64,000 nt of DNA, from assembly GCA_029990175.1 (NCBI GenBank), contig JARKIP010000017.1, positions 32,971,001 to 33,035,000 on the forward strand, written 5' to 3'. This document shows positions 10,980 through 21,800 of this stretch, piece by piece. Within the stretch, counting starts at the first letter, position 1. Every line of letters starts with the position of its first letter. The notes below the pieces were generated by a model that did no database searches, was not told the DNA's origin, and was given only the letters and a program-made list of their open reading frames with translations. Origin of the DNA: Petunia secreta. Its lineage: Eukaryota; Streptophyta; Magnoliopsida; Solanales; Solanaceae. Made by a program: the position numbers and the translations under genes.

Positions 10980-11830
10980 AAAAGCCAATATGCATGTGTT
11001 TCACGTCTTTCTTTTGAATAAATAATGCTAAATCGTCATCGTTTCGCTCATATACAAGGCTGAATAAAAATGTCAATCCGTCTGTGTTTCACGTCCATTT
11101 ATTAGTCAAATGGTCGTATCGCTCATATACAAAAATCAAAGCAAAACATAATATAAGATGAATCTAGCATCATTTCATCGTATAGTGAGCAAAAAATCAT
11201 GTTTATTTTGTAAATAAATGTTCTATATCGTACTTATTTTATTGATTCACAAAAAATACCTTGAATTGCTTATATATTTAGAAATAATGACAATTCGATT
11301 GTGTTTATGCATATAAGCGTGTCTTTTTTTGTAAAGAAATGATACCAAATTGGTCTCACTTCACACCTCCACAAAAAAGACCTTCAAGTGCTTCGTCTGT
11401 GTTTATGCATATATTGAACCAAAAATTGCGTTCGTTTTGCAAACAAATGAGTTCAAATCGTCTTCACTTCATTCATCCACAAAAATACATACGAAAATAC
11501 AAAAATCTATAAAAATTCAAAGGTAAACATAACTACACCAAATCTGTCATCATTTATTCATAATATGAGTCAAATATTAAGTACATTTTGCAAACAAAAG
11601 GGTCTAACTCGTTTTCACTTCATTCATCCATAAAAATACATAAAATGAAGACAATCGGTCTGCATTTACTTAAAAGTGAACCAAACTGTTCTGTCTATTT
11701 TATAAATAAATAATATCAAATGGTCATCACTTTAAAAATAAAACAAGGCCAATCTAGCATCATTTGTCCATTCTATGTTATAAATATATTAATCCAAATT
11801 GTCATCACTTTCGTAAATTCATGATCAACT
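10980..11830. repeat. Degenerate tandem repeat, roughly 75-140 bp spacing, about eight copies
   Basis: A block of the form CAAATCGTCWTCACTTCATTC followed by ATCCACAAAAATAC recurs near 11,028, 11,105, 11,230, 11,343, 11,451, 11,592, 11,717 and 11,792. A linked block, TCTAGCATCATTT, sits near 11,165, 11,545 (variant) and 11,750. The copies are strongly diverged and irregularly spaced. No coding capacity. Confidence 0.5.
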
Positions 11831-11933
11831 AAAAATCCGGTCCCAAAAAAAAAGAGAAGAAAAAAAGGGAAAAAAGAAAAAGTATCCCTTAATTTTTGGT
11901 CAAAAGAACACGTTAGCGGAGCATATCTCGTTA

Positions 11934-11965
11934 CTAGGTGGGGTGGTGCCCGTGCAAGCATGGGC
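11934..11965 (-). mobile_element. Helitron-type 3' terminus (hairpin plus CTAG)
   Basis: Read on the minus strand, an 8-bp stem (11,958-11,965 with 11,948-11,955, one wobble, 2-nt loop) is followed after 10 nt by CTAG (11,934-11,937) and then a T. This is the canonical Helitron 3' end (hairpin, CTRR, insertion between A and T). The body would extend to the right. The 5' TC end was not located. Confidence 0.5.
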
Positions 11966-12113
11966 CCAATATGGGGCGATAAAAGTTTTCGCAGATGATA
12001 ATTATATTTGTTTGATCCTATATAGAAATGCATATGTCGAAAATTAGGGTAAATTGTTAGAAAATAGTCAAGCGCTTTCCGTTAAATTAGTGTTAGTATT
12101 ATTCTTATATACT

Positions 12114-12583
12114 CCTATAATATTTTTATTCTATTCTCCATCTTTATTGCAATGTTATTTCATTACCTTGATTATCTTTAGTTTTTATGTTAATCTTTTT
12201 TCCTTTATCATGATATTTTCATCTCATTTTTTCAAACGTGTTTTACAAAATATTTTCTTTAGCCAATCGTCTACCAAAAACAATCTCTCCACCTTGGTGG
12301 GGGTAATGTTTGCTTACATCTCACACTCCCCAGTAATATTTTTATTTTATTCTCCATTTTTATTGCTAATGGTATTTCATTACCTTGATTATCTTTAGTT
12401 TTTTTGTTAGTATTCTCTTTTCCTTTATGATGGTATTTTATCTTAGCTTTTAAAACCTGTTTTCAAAAATAATCGTCTACTGAAAAAACAACCTTTCCAC
12501 CTTGGAGGGAGGGATAAAATTTGCTTACATCTCACCCTTCCCAGACCTCACTTGTGAGGTAACACTGGGTATGTTGTTGTTGA
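12114..12583 (+). repeat. Tandemly duplicated segment ending in an RTE-LINE/SINE-type 3' tail
   Basis: A segment starting near 12,117 (AATATTTTTATTCTATTCTCC) is repeated with mutations from about 12,332, a period of about 216 bp. Each copy ends with a CCACCTTGGNGG...TTTGCTTACATCTCAC block. The second copy continues through CCCTTCCCAGACCTCACTTG to ACACTGGGTATG followed by (TTG)4 at about 12,571-12,583, the well-known 3' end shared by plant RTE LINEs and Solanaceae SINEs. Confidence 0.55.
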
Positions 12584-13515
12584 TTGTCATGTTTATGTGG
12601 CAATTTTTTTAGTCCATTTAACAAAAAGAGTTTTCTAAAATTTATCCAATTTTAGTATTGGACGTTTTTTCATTTTTAGGTCCGGATCAAGCAAAGAATC
12701 TATATTTTTCTTGCAAAACATGTATTAGTACTGCCTACTTTTAAAAAAATCTGCACTTTTAACGTGGATATTCTCAAGTATGTTGCAAAGATCGGGTCAG
12801 CCGGGCCTAAGTATTAATGTTGATTTATGCAAATATAGAATGTTTTAGTAGTGGTTCTTGAGTTTTGATCCTCTTTAATAACCACTTAACTCATATCGAT
12901 ATAATTTGGAGCAATTCTAACTCTCTATGCTACATTTGGAATGACTGTAATTTTTAAGAGTAAGTTTTTTTTATATTAGCAGTATATACGTATACATTTA
13001 TCTTTTGAAATTATTGTTACTTCAGTATAGAAATCTTTTCCAATAAGTCCTATGCCCCACACTCAAGTAATATGCGTAAAAGTGGTTCTTTGATTGCCAA
13101 GCTCTCGAACAATATCTCAAAATTTTATTTACACCAGTGTAAATTCTAAAAATATTTTTTGAAGTTCATGATCAACAACTTAAAAGTTCATGAATTTTAT
13201 TGAAAAAAATTGATTATATTTTCATCAAATATTAATAGAAGTGGGTATTAAGTTGGCAAGCCATGCAAGAATGCCTTTATATTCAATTAGTGATCTTAAA
13301 GTGGCCACTTAATTTTGCAAAAGGTGGTTATGCTTTAATTTATAGTTTTGAATGTGGCTCTTTGATCTGCATGCGGTATATAAAGTGACTATATTTCAGT
13401 TAGTATCCTTAAAAGTGGTTAATCAGTATACTTTAAGATATGGAAAAAGTGGCTACCTAATCAACTGAAACATAAAAAGTGGCTAATTTGGAAAATCGGT
13501 GCACGCACCCATAGG
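12584..13515. other. Intergenic sequence with scattered AAAGTGGCTA-like words
   Basis: Between 13,075 and 13,490 the word AAAGTGGYT(A/T) recurs at least seven times at irregular spacing. No gene or element ends were identified. Confidence 0.4.
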
Positions 13516-13720
13516 CAGGACGAACGGAAGCAGCTCACGGTTCACGCTTATATATAAGTACTAGTGTGTATAGGTAGTAGCAAAAGTTCGACCAATTACT
13601 AAACACAATTTCTTTTAACTTATAATCATGATGATGGTTGAATGTGCAAATTATTTTTCCTTCGCGACTCTACTATCTCGAAATAGTGAACTCCTATATT
13701 CCCAGAAGGTTTTCTTCTAA
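13516..13720 (+). promoter_or_regulatory. Possible remnant of a host promoter and first exon
   Basis: A TATA-like TTATATATAAG (about 13,548) lies about 80 bp upstream of an ATG at 13,628 (ATGATGATGG...) that opens a 30-codon frame ending near 13,720. The LTR nest begins 70 bp further on, so this could be a truncated gene front. No protein family is recognised and the evidence is only positional. Confidence 0.2.
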
Positions 13721-13788
13721 GATCAAGTGAATCTGCCAATTCACCTGTATGTTCTCTATGGTTAGTTAATAATTTCCTTGGTCACAAG

Positions 13789-13936
13789 TGTCACACCCTA
13801 TTTTCAAGCTCGGATTAAGTTCAATAGTTAGGTTTGACTAGGTTACTCATTTGGAACGAGTTTTGAATCGTCACCTGAAATATTTGTCTAAAGGCATATT
13901 ATGTCATCTAAATGACTAAATGTTTAAATTTTCAGG
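13789..13936 (+). mobile_element. Left part of the outermost LTR of the nest (Ty3/gypsy Tat/Ogre-like)
   Basis: It begins TGTCACACCCTATTTT and contains TGAATCGTCACCTGA, a degenerate form of the GAGTCGCCACC block common in such plant LTRs. It is cut at 13,936 by the next LTR and appears to resume at 26,035. Confidence 0.45.
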
Positions 13937-15326
13937 TGTTGACACCCAATTTTGTCTCTCCTTTTTTTAAAATTGGCTATAATTTAACTTAATTATGTAA
14001 TTTGACTATTTGTGCAAAATGTGCATCAGAAAGCATGCATTTACGTGCGTTATCCCCCACTTATACATTATATATACTTAATTGTTGATATGTTATGTAA
14101 TTTTGCATCATTTGGGTTATTTGTCAAAATTGTGACTGTTTGTACAATTTAGTACATATATAATAATCGTGGTTATATCACATAATTGCATCATTTGGAC
14201 TACATGTCAAAATTATATCGATTTGTGATCCTTTACGCAAATTAATAATTAACTGTGGTTATTTATATTTAAATAATTATATTTGAGCTTATTTAATAAT
14301 TATTTATGTATTTTTTACATATGTATATCTATATTATGTTTGTACCTTTAAGTTGAATATTGACCAATTAAAAGAAAATATCAAAATTCCTTTTGTTAGT
14401 TCATCCATATTTCAAAATCCCCACCAAAATTCGTTATTTTGTTTACATTTATCTTTATTGACTTTTGAATTATATTTTCTCTTTTGAACCTACCTCATTT
14501 TCAATACCAAATACATTCCTTTTATTTTGAATTTTAAAAGTAAACATTACTTTTTAGCAAAATCCCCAAAATCTCTCCTCACTTCTCAAATTGATATCAT
14601 ATCCCTAAAGTTATTCCCCAATCACCTCCAATCCCCAACAACTATTTTTTTAACTCTTTAATATAATTGGCTTTCCCTCATCTCTATCATTAACAATACT
14701 GTATTTCCTAAAAATGTACTTCAGGTCTTACAATTAAATTTGTATTTAGTTGAGTCTAAGGCGACCGTTTTATATCTCAATTCGATCGATTGATATGCGA
14801 TTTACGTTGACAAGTAATTCGAACACAATGCAAATGTGAGTTTCGACAGAATAAATATGCTGATCCGATGTCGTGGCTATGATGAGCAATTCGAAGGCAA
14901 ATGTAAACAAATGAACGAAGACAAATAATGAATCGGCAGTTTACGGTGGTCAATTCTAGCTTAGTTTCGGACAATTTTTTACCGAAGGTGATTTATACAC
15001 TAATTTCGCTTGATGTTGAATACATGATCGTAACTAGATTCGATGACAAACTCAGATATAATAAAAAATGCGATCGATGAAAATGCACCCAACCAGATTA
15101 GCACAAGGATCAGGATGTAATAGTAATGACTTGCTTGATATGTTCCGTACTAATAAGCAGATTAGATAATGAACTAGTTATACGATCAAGACAACGATAA
15201 TAGACTAATGAAATCGGCAACGACGAATTAGTGTATTAAGTAACGGAAATGACATGCAGACAATGAAATACTGATTAATAAATAAATGAACAAAGCGATA
15301 GAGCTTATTGTATTGAAGAATCTGAG
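13937..15326 (+). mobile_element. Left part of the middle LTR (solo-LTR-like, Tat/Ogre type)
   Basis: It starts TGTTGACACCCAATTTTG, the usual 5' end of Tat/Ogre-type plant LTRs. It is interrupted at 15,326 by the Tekay element and resumes at 23,271. No ORF is present. Together the two parts make an LTR of about 4.15 kb. Confidence 0.5.
15322..15326. repeat. Target-site duplication CTGAG (left)
   Basis: Identical to CTGAG at 23,266-23,270, directly flanking the Tekay element. Confidence 0.9.
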
Positions 15327-15629
15327 TGTAATACCCGATATTTCATAATAATTAATTTATTTTATTTAAAGTTGAGTTGGAAAAAAAAGAAAAAAAGCTA
15401 TGGACCCCAAAATATAAAAATAAAAAGTTATGGGCTAGGCCCACATCTCTATTGGTAGCCCATATTTCTAGAGCACATATATATTAGGTCATTGACTTGA
15501 TATATAGGGTAAAAGGAAATTATATCAAAGAAGAGATTTGTAAGGTGCGACGGAAGTCGAGCAGCTTAAATTGACGCTAATGATTTATGTAGGATTGCTT
15601 CCAGGTTTCCTTCCTTACTTGCTAGTTAC

Positions 15630-15634
15630 TTTAC

Positions 15635-15692
<58 letters not shown>
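15630..15692. repeat. (TTA)n microsatellite in the 5' LTR
   Basis: About 20 TTA units. Its counterpart at about 21,745-21,800 differs in length. Confidence 0.9.
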
Positions 15693-16450
15693 TAAGGGTG
15701 ACAAAAATGATTAAGAATTGAGCATGATTGGATTCTAATAGAGTTAGTGGATTATTCTAATAGAAATAGATGATTGGTTTATATATAGTGGGGAACATAA
15801 TGATTTCACCCTAATTAATATCCATGGATATGAAACATAGAATTGTGAAACTTCAGTGCTGATGGTTTCATTTGTCATTATTTGTGCGTCCATGGTTCTG
15901 CTAGTTTTCTCTTAGAAATTGATTTGCTATTCTCTTTTGATTACTATCTTAGTGACTAATTATTGATATGTTTAACATAGCTAGCTAATTATCGACTGTA
16001 GATGTGGTAATTGAATGAGTTTTAACATCCAATTCAAACTTGATTCATAGGAAATTGGGATTTTAGACCTAAACATAAGAATTGGTACTTTGCAAAATTT
16101 GATGGCTAGATGTCACTAAAATATGAAGCTAATTATATGTTTGAACTAGATTGCGTATGGGTGACTCGAAAATGTACTTGATTTTGAGATTTGATCATGG
16201 GAGCCAGGGATTAACTTTTAAGTTAATTTCTTAACCCCTTTAGCTTAAGGTTGGTAATGTTTAACTATTAGTCCTGGTATTGATTGTATTACGTTCTTTT
16301 AATAGAGGGCGAACGTTTGGAAGAGATTCGAAAAGAGAAAACCATTGTTGAGTAGCTAGTGAGCTTGGGATTGAGGTAAGTGTATTTCTCTTTCTTGGTG
16401 GACTTGCTCCACACCCTATATATGATATATCCTTATATACAAGTAATTGT

Positions 16451-16600
16451 GGCACGATGTAGTTCCGTGCATATTATTATGGTACGATGTAGTTCCGTAC
16501 ATATTATTGAGGTACGATGTAGTTCCGTACATATTATCATAGCGCGATGTAGTTCCGTGCATATTATCGTGGTATGGTGTGGTTTTGTATTTACCCCCGA
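16451..16600 (+). repeat. 30-bp direct repeats in the 5' LTR, about five copies
   Basis: Units start at 16,451, 16,481, 16,511, 16,541 and 16,571, exactly 30 bp apart, each holding an imperfect dyad (GTACGATGTAGTTCCGTAC). Where one arm changes (GCACG, GCGCG) the other arm follows it (CGTGC), so the dyad is kept in four of the five copies. The same array lies at 22,562-22,711 in the 3' LTR. Confidence 0.9.
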
Positions 16601-17157
16601 GTTACAATGAAAGTGTTCGTGGTACTTGATGATAGAGTATGAACATTACTTGATGGTTAATTGAATGGTTTCTCTTTACTTTCGATTATCTTTGAGTTAT
16701 TTTGCCTTGTTTGCTAGCTTATTTGGAGCCCCGTCCCCGCTTATTGAGTCACTCGACTCACCCCCTTTTTCTTTTCTTTGTTGGTTTATTTACGTCTTGC
16801 AGATTCGACACCATCTACTAGTGAGCATCGTGGTTGACCGAGGTGGAGTATTCCTTTATTAGCGGTGAGCCAACCCTTCATCCGTGGTGGCCACCTATAT
16901 AGTTTATACTTCCCTATGATGTATCCCCTAAATCTTTGGAGTTGTATAACTTATTCGACACTCTTAGATGTTCATGATTCGGGGAGTACTTAAACCTTTT
17001 TATTGTTGGAATTATTTCTACTTTATTCTATGGCATTGAGATAATTATATTTTTTTCATTGATAAGCTTATGTTATTCGTTCATAATCAAGTGGGTTCGC
17101 CCGACAGGGTTAGTTGGGTGCCCTCACGACCTATTCGAATTTTGGGTCGTGACAAAT

Positions 17158-17170
17158 TGGTATCAGAGCC
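17158..17170 (+). other. Primer-binding site (initiator-Met tRNA type)
   Basis: TGGTATCAGAGCC starts three bases after the 5' LTR end, the standard PBS of plant gypsy and copia elements. Confidence 0.85.
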
Positions 17171-17581
17171 ATAGGTTTAGAGTGCTCACGAATCATGAAC
17201 AGCGTCTAATAGAGTCTTGCTGATCGGGCGGAGACGTCCGTACCTATCTACGAGAGGCTATGGTGACATTTAGGCAACTTCCCTTCTTTCCCTCCTTACC
17301 GTGCGTAGTATTTCCATAACAAGACTAATCTTTTTCCACTGTCTAACACGCAAATGGTAAGGCTTCGTTCTTCAGCTCGAGGAGAACATTTGTAACTCAT
17401 CATGAGCAGACTTGATTCTCTCAGCCTTCTTTTTCAGACCAATCTATTTCACGTCCTCAGCAGCGCACATCATGCAGAACCAACATCGGGTGCTATCATT
17501 ATCGTGATCTTGATCATCATATGAAGGAATATCCTAGACTACTGCAGGAAGGTAGTCACTCTTTTCCTCGACCCCAGACAT
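17171..17581 (+). pseudogene. Leader and residual gag of the Tekay-like element
   Basis: Only about 400 bp lie between the PBS and the pol frame, where a full gag of about 1.2 kb would be expected. The one recognisable gag piece is a degenerate zinc knuckle at 17,491-17,535. Its second and third Cys codons read TAT (Tyr) instead of TGY, both G-to-A changes, and it is out of frame with the downstream pol. The capsid region is absent. Confidence 0.65.
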
Positions 17582-20500
17582 TTGTGCAGTCAACCAGTAG
17601 GTATGGTGGTAGTGTTCTTCAAGGGTGGTCATCAGAGTAGCAGTTCAGCTCAGCCTCAGAGACAGTTTTATGCTTTGCCAGCACGACACGATGTCGTGGC
17701 ATCCAACATAGTTGTTAAAAGTTTTAGTGTTGATTATATGTGTATTCGTGATCCCTTTTGTGTTTCTACTCCTGTTGGAGAGTCTGTTGTAGTAGAGCGG
17801 GTGTATCCTAGTTATCATGTGTCTTTTGGGAGGCGTGAGACCACAGTTGATTTATTGGTTCTGGACATGGTAGATTTTGATGTGATTATCGGTATGGATT
17901 GGTTGGCTTCATGTTATGCTACTCTCGATTGTCATGCCAAGACTATTCGGCTTTCTTTTCCTGGCTCTGTACCGGTAGTGTGGCACGGTTCTTGTTTGCC
18001 ACCTACGGGGCGTGTTATCTCTTTTATGAAAGCAAGGAGGATGGTGAATAAGGGGTGTTATGCTTATCTTGCCATGATTCGAGATACTAGTATAGAGGTT
18101 CCGTCTCTTGATTATGTTCCCGTTGTGAGGGAGTTCACTGACGTGTTTCCTGATGATTTGCCTGGACTTCCTCCGGATAGGGATATTGAGTTCGGTATTG
18201 ATTTGGTGCCCGGAACTCAGCCTATATCTATTCCTCCATATCGTATGGCTCCAGCTGAGTTGAAGGAGTTGAAGGAGCAATTGCAAGACTTATTGGATAA
18301 GGGGTTCATTCGACCTAGTGTGTCGCCTTGGGGAGCCCCAGTGTTGTTCGTTAAGAAGAAAGATGGCTCTATGTGTATGTGCATTGATTATAGGGAGTTG
18401 AACAAGGTCACTATCAAGAATAAGTATCCCTTGCCTCGTATAGATGACTTGTTCGATCAGTTGCAAGGAGCCAAGTTCTTTTCCAAGATTGATTTGAGGT
18501 CTGGGTATCATCAATTGAAGATTCGGGAGTCTGATATCCCGAAGACAGCATTCAAGACTCGTTATGGTCACTATGAATTCTTGGTTATGTCTTTTGGGCT
18601 TACGAATGCTCCAGCAGCTTTTATGGATATGATGAACCGTGTGTTCAAGCCCTATTTGGACGCATTTGTTATTGTTTTCATTGATGATATCTTAGTCTAT
18701 TCACATAAACGTGAGGAGCATGAGCATCATTTGAGATTAGTTCTTCAGGCACTTCGGGAACGTAAGCTTTATGCTAAGTTCTCGAAGTGTGAGTTCTAGT
18801 TGGACTCTGTGGATTTCTTGGGTCATGTTGTGTCTAGTGAGGGTATTAAAGTTGATCCTAAGAAGATTGAGGCCGTTCAGAATTGGCCACAACCTACTTC
18901 TCCGACAGAGATTCGTAGTTTTCTTGGTCTGGCTGGATATTATCTGCAATTTGTGGAGAAATTTTCATCTATTGCTGCTCCATTAACCCACCTGACTCAG
19001 AAAGCGGTTCAATTTCGTTGGTCAGAAGAGTGTGAGGCGAGCTTTCAGGAGCTCAAGTCATTGTTGACTAGCACTCCTGTATTATCTATATGTCTTGATG
19101 CAGCGTGGTAAAGTCATTGCTTATGCTTCTAGGCAGGTGAAGGTGAATGAGAAGAACTATTCGACCCACGATTTAGAGTTAGCAGCTGTGGTATTTGCTT
19201 TAACGATTTGGAGACATTACCTGTATGGCGAGCCATGTGAGATCTTCATAGATCATAAGAGCTTGCAATACTTGCTTACTCAGAAGGACTTGAATGGTAG
19301 GAAACATAGATGGCTCGAGCTGATCAAAGATTATGATCTTACTATTCATTATCATCCTGGAAAAGTCAATGTGGTGGCTGTTGCATTGAGTAGGAAGTCT
19401 ATGGGTAGTCTTGCATTTCTTGATATTGAGATGAGACCTTTAGCTCGAGAGTTGCAAACCCTATATAATTCGAGGGTGAGATTTGATAGTCCAGACTCGA
19501 ATCACGTATTTGCTTGTATGGTGGCTCAGTCTTCCTTAGTTAGCCAGATTAAGGAAAGACAGTTCGACGATCCTTACTTTCTTGAGTTGAGAGGGTGTAT
19601 TCAAAGTGGAGGAGCCCCTCCTTTTGAGTTGGATAGTGATGGTATTCTTCGGGTTGGTGGTCGTCTTTGTGTTCCGAATGTTGGTGATTTGAGGCGGTTG
19701 ATTCTTGATGAGGCTCATAGTTCGCGGTATTCCATTCATCCCGGTATCACCAAGATGTATCAGTACCTTCGGGAGTTGTATCGGTGGAGGGGGATGAAGA
19801 AAGATGTCTTTGATCATGTATCTCGGTGCTTGAACTGTCAGCAGGTCAAGTACGAGCATAGGAGACCCGCAGGTTTAGCCCAGGCACTACCCATTCCTGA
19901 GTGGAAGTGGGAGAGGATTACCATGAATTTTGTAGTTGGCTTGCCGAAGACATTGCGGCATCATGATTCAGTTTGGGTCATTGTTGATAGACTTACCAAG
20001 TCGGCCCATTTTATTCCGGTGAAGACAACTGATACATCAAAGAAGTTGGCTCGGATCTTTATTGAGCAGATTGTTCGGTTGCGTGGTACTCCATTATCTA
20101 TTATCTCTGATCGAGGCTCTCAATTCATTTCTCAGTTTTGGCAGGCTTTTCAGCGAGAGTTGGGTACTCAGGTCCAACTTAGTACCACATTTCATCCGCA
20201 GACTGATGGACAGACTGAGCGGACTATTCAGATCTTGAAGGATATGTTGAGAGCATGTGCCTTGGATTTTGGCGGTCATTGGGATGATCATTTGGCTCTT
20301 GCAGAGTTTGCTTATAATAACAGTTATCAATCTTCCATTCAGATGGCGCCGTTCGAGGCATTATATGGTCGCCGATGTCGATCTCCAGTTGGTATGTTCG
20401 AGTCTCGAGATGTTGAGGTGTTGGGTCCTGATATTGTTCGTCAGACTTTGGATACGGTTCGTATCATTCAGGATCGTCTTTGAACTGCTCAGAGTAGGCA

Positions 20501-20966
20501 TATATCATACTCGAACAAGAGAAGCCGAGAGTTGGCATTTGAGGAGGCTGATATGGTTTTCTTGAAGGTGTCACCAATGCGGGGTGTGAAGAGATTTGGG
20601 AAGAAGGGCAAGTTGAGTCCTAGGTTCATTGGTCCTTATAAGATTGTGAAGCGTATTGGTGAAGTTGCTTATCGACTTGCATTGCCAGAGTCTATGCCTG
20701 TTCATCCCGTTTTTCATATGCTCCGGAAGTGTGTTCGAGATCCCACTCATGTCATAGAGGTGGACCCAGTCCAATTGGATGTGAACTTAGCTTATGAAGA
20801 AGTTCCAGTTGCTATTGTAGGAAGAGACACACGAAAGTTGAGGTCTAAAGAGATTCCGTTAGTAAAAGTGTGATGGCATAACCGTCCGCATGATGAGGAT
20901 ACTTGGGAGATTGAGTCGAGCATGCGGGATGGATATCCCCACTTGTTTGAAGCATCAGGTAAGTAA
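17582..20966 (+). pseudogene. Broken pol polyprotein (protease, RT, RNase H, integrase, chromodomain)
   Basis: Domains in order: a protease remnant with the flap-side block DVIIGMDWL, but the segment holding the catalytic D-S/T-G is deleted. The reverse transcriptase (about 18,100-19,080) has its active site FIDDILVYS near 18,680. RNase H (19,095-19,390) is shortened by a deletion at the 19,090 junction that removes its first catalytic region and shifts the frame. The integrase (about 19,700-20,480) keeps its zinc-binding block, ISDRGSQF and the Glu in GQTERT, but the first catalytic Asp reads Asn (AAT at 19,926-19,928). The chromodomain is at about 20,800-20,960. Nonsense codons are TAG 18,797, TGA 20,481 and TGA 20,871, with the final TAA at 20,964. 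The product cannot be functional. Most lesions are single G-to-A or C-to-T changes. Confidence 0.92.
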
Positions 20967-21426
20967 ATTTTAAAGTCCTTGCATTTAAATTTCTCTTATT
21001 AATTGTGAGTTATAACATGTTTACCTCCTTGTCGGAGTTATCTTATTCGTTAACGTAATTTATCCCCTTGCCGGAGTATTTGATTGATTAGAGTAATTTA
21101 GCTCATTGCCGGAGTGTGTTTGATTTTTTTTATTGAGACTTACCTCCTTGTCGGAGCGGTTGTGATTATCTTGAGCTTTGTTTGGTGTCTATGCATGGCT
21201 TGTTATGTTGTATATAGTGGTGGTTGGTATTTGAGAAAGGAATTATTTTTGGGTAGTCCAATTTACAAAGGAAACTCTGGCGAAATTTTTGTAAATTTTG
21301 GGACTTAGCCAAATTTTGAGATTTTATGAAGTTTGGTTGTAAGTAGTAAAAGGCTTGGTGTTGGATGCATGTGTATAGATTAGTTGTTGGTTTTGGGTGG
21401 AACAAGTTCGAGGACGAACTTGTATT
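20967..21426 (+). other. 3' untranslated region of the Tekay-like element with CCTTGCCGGAG repeats
   Basis: Four copies of an 11-14 bp word, CTCCTTGTCGGAG, CCCCTTGCCGGAG, CTCATTGCCGGAG and CTCCTTGTCGGAG, occur between 21,020 and 21,160 at about 40-50 bp spacing. No gene is present. Confidence 0.7.
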
Positions 21427-21440
21427 TAAGTGGAGGAGAA
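21427..21440 (+). other. Polypurine tract
   Basis: The purine-rich AAGTGGAGGAGAA lies immediately before the 3' LTR and would prime plus-strand DNA synthesis. Confidence 0.8.
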
Positions 21441-21743
21441 TGTAATACCCGATATTTCATAATAATTAATTTATTTTATTTAAAGTTGAGTTGGAAAAAA
21501 AAGAAAAAAAGCTATGGACCCCAAAATATAAAAATAAAAAGTTATGGGCTAGGCCCACATCTCTATTGGTAGCCCATATTTCTAGAGCACATATATATTA
21601 GGTCATTGACTTGATATATGGGGTAAAAGGAAATTATATCAAAGAAGAGATTTGTAAGGTGCGACGGAAGTCGAGCAGCTTAAATTGACGCTAATGATTT
21701 ATGTAGGATTGCTTCCAGGTTTCCTTCCTTACTTGCTAGTTAC

Positions 21744-21800
<57 letters not shown>

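Larger units (their letters stand above)
15327..17154 (+). repeat. 5' LTR of the Tekay-like element
   Basis: It starts TGTAATACCCGATATTTC and ends GGGTCGTGACA. It contains a TTA microsatellite (about 15,630-15,692) and a five-copy 30-bp repeat (16,451-16,600). Short ORFs inside it (16,261-16,862) are repeated verbatim in the other LTR and have no known domain. Confidence 0.95.

Noticed and set aside
11773..12033. 86-codon minus-strand ORF crossing the Helitron 3' end
   Set aside because: It spans the hairpin and A-rich tracts. Nothing suggests a protein.
16451..16600. Regular 30-bp repeats considered as a CRISPR array
   Set aside because: There are no unique spacers between repeats and the array is part of an LTR that is present twice.
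17909..18571. Minus-strand ORFs opposite the Tekay pol
   Set aside because: Antisense shadows of the conserved RT frame.
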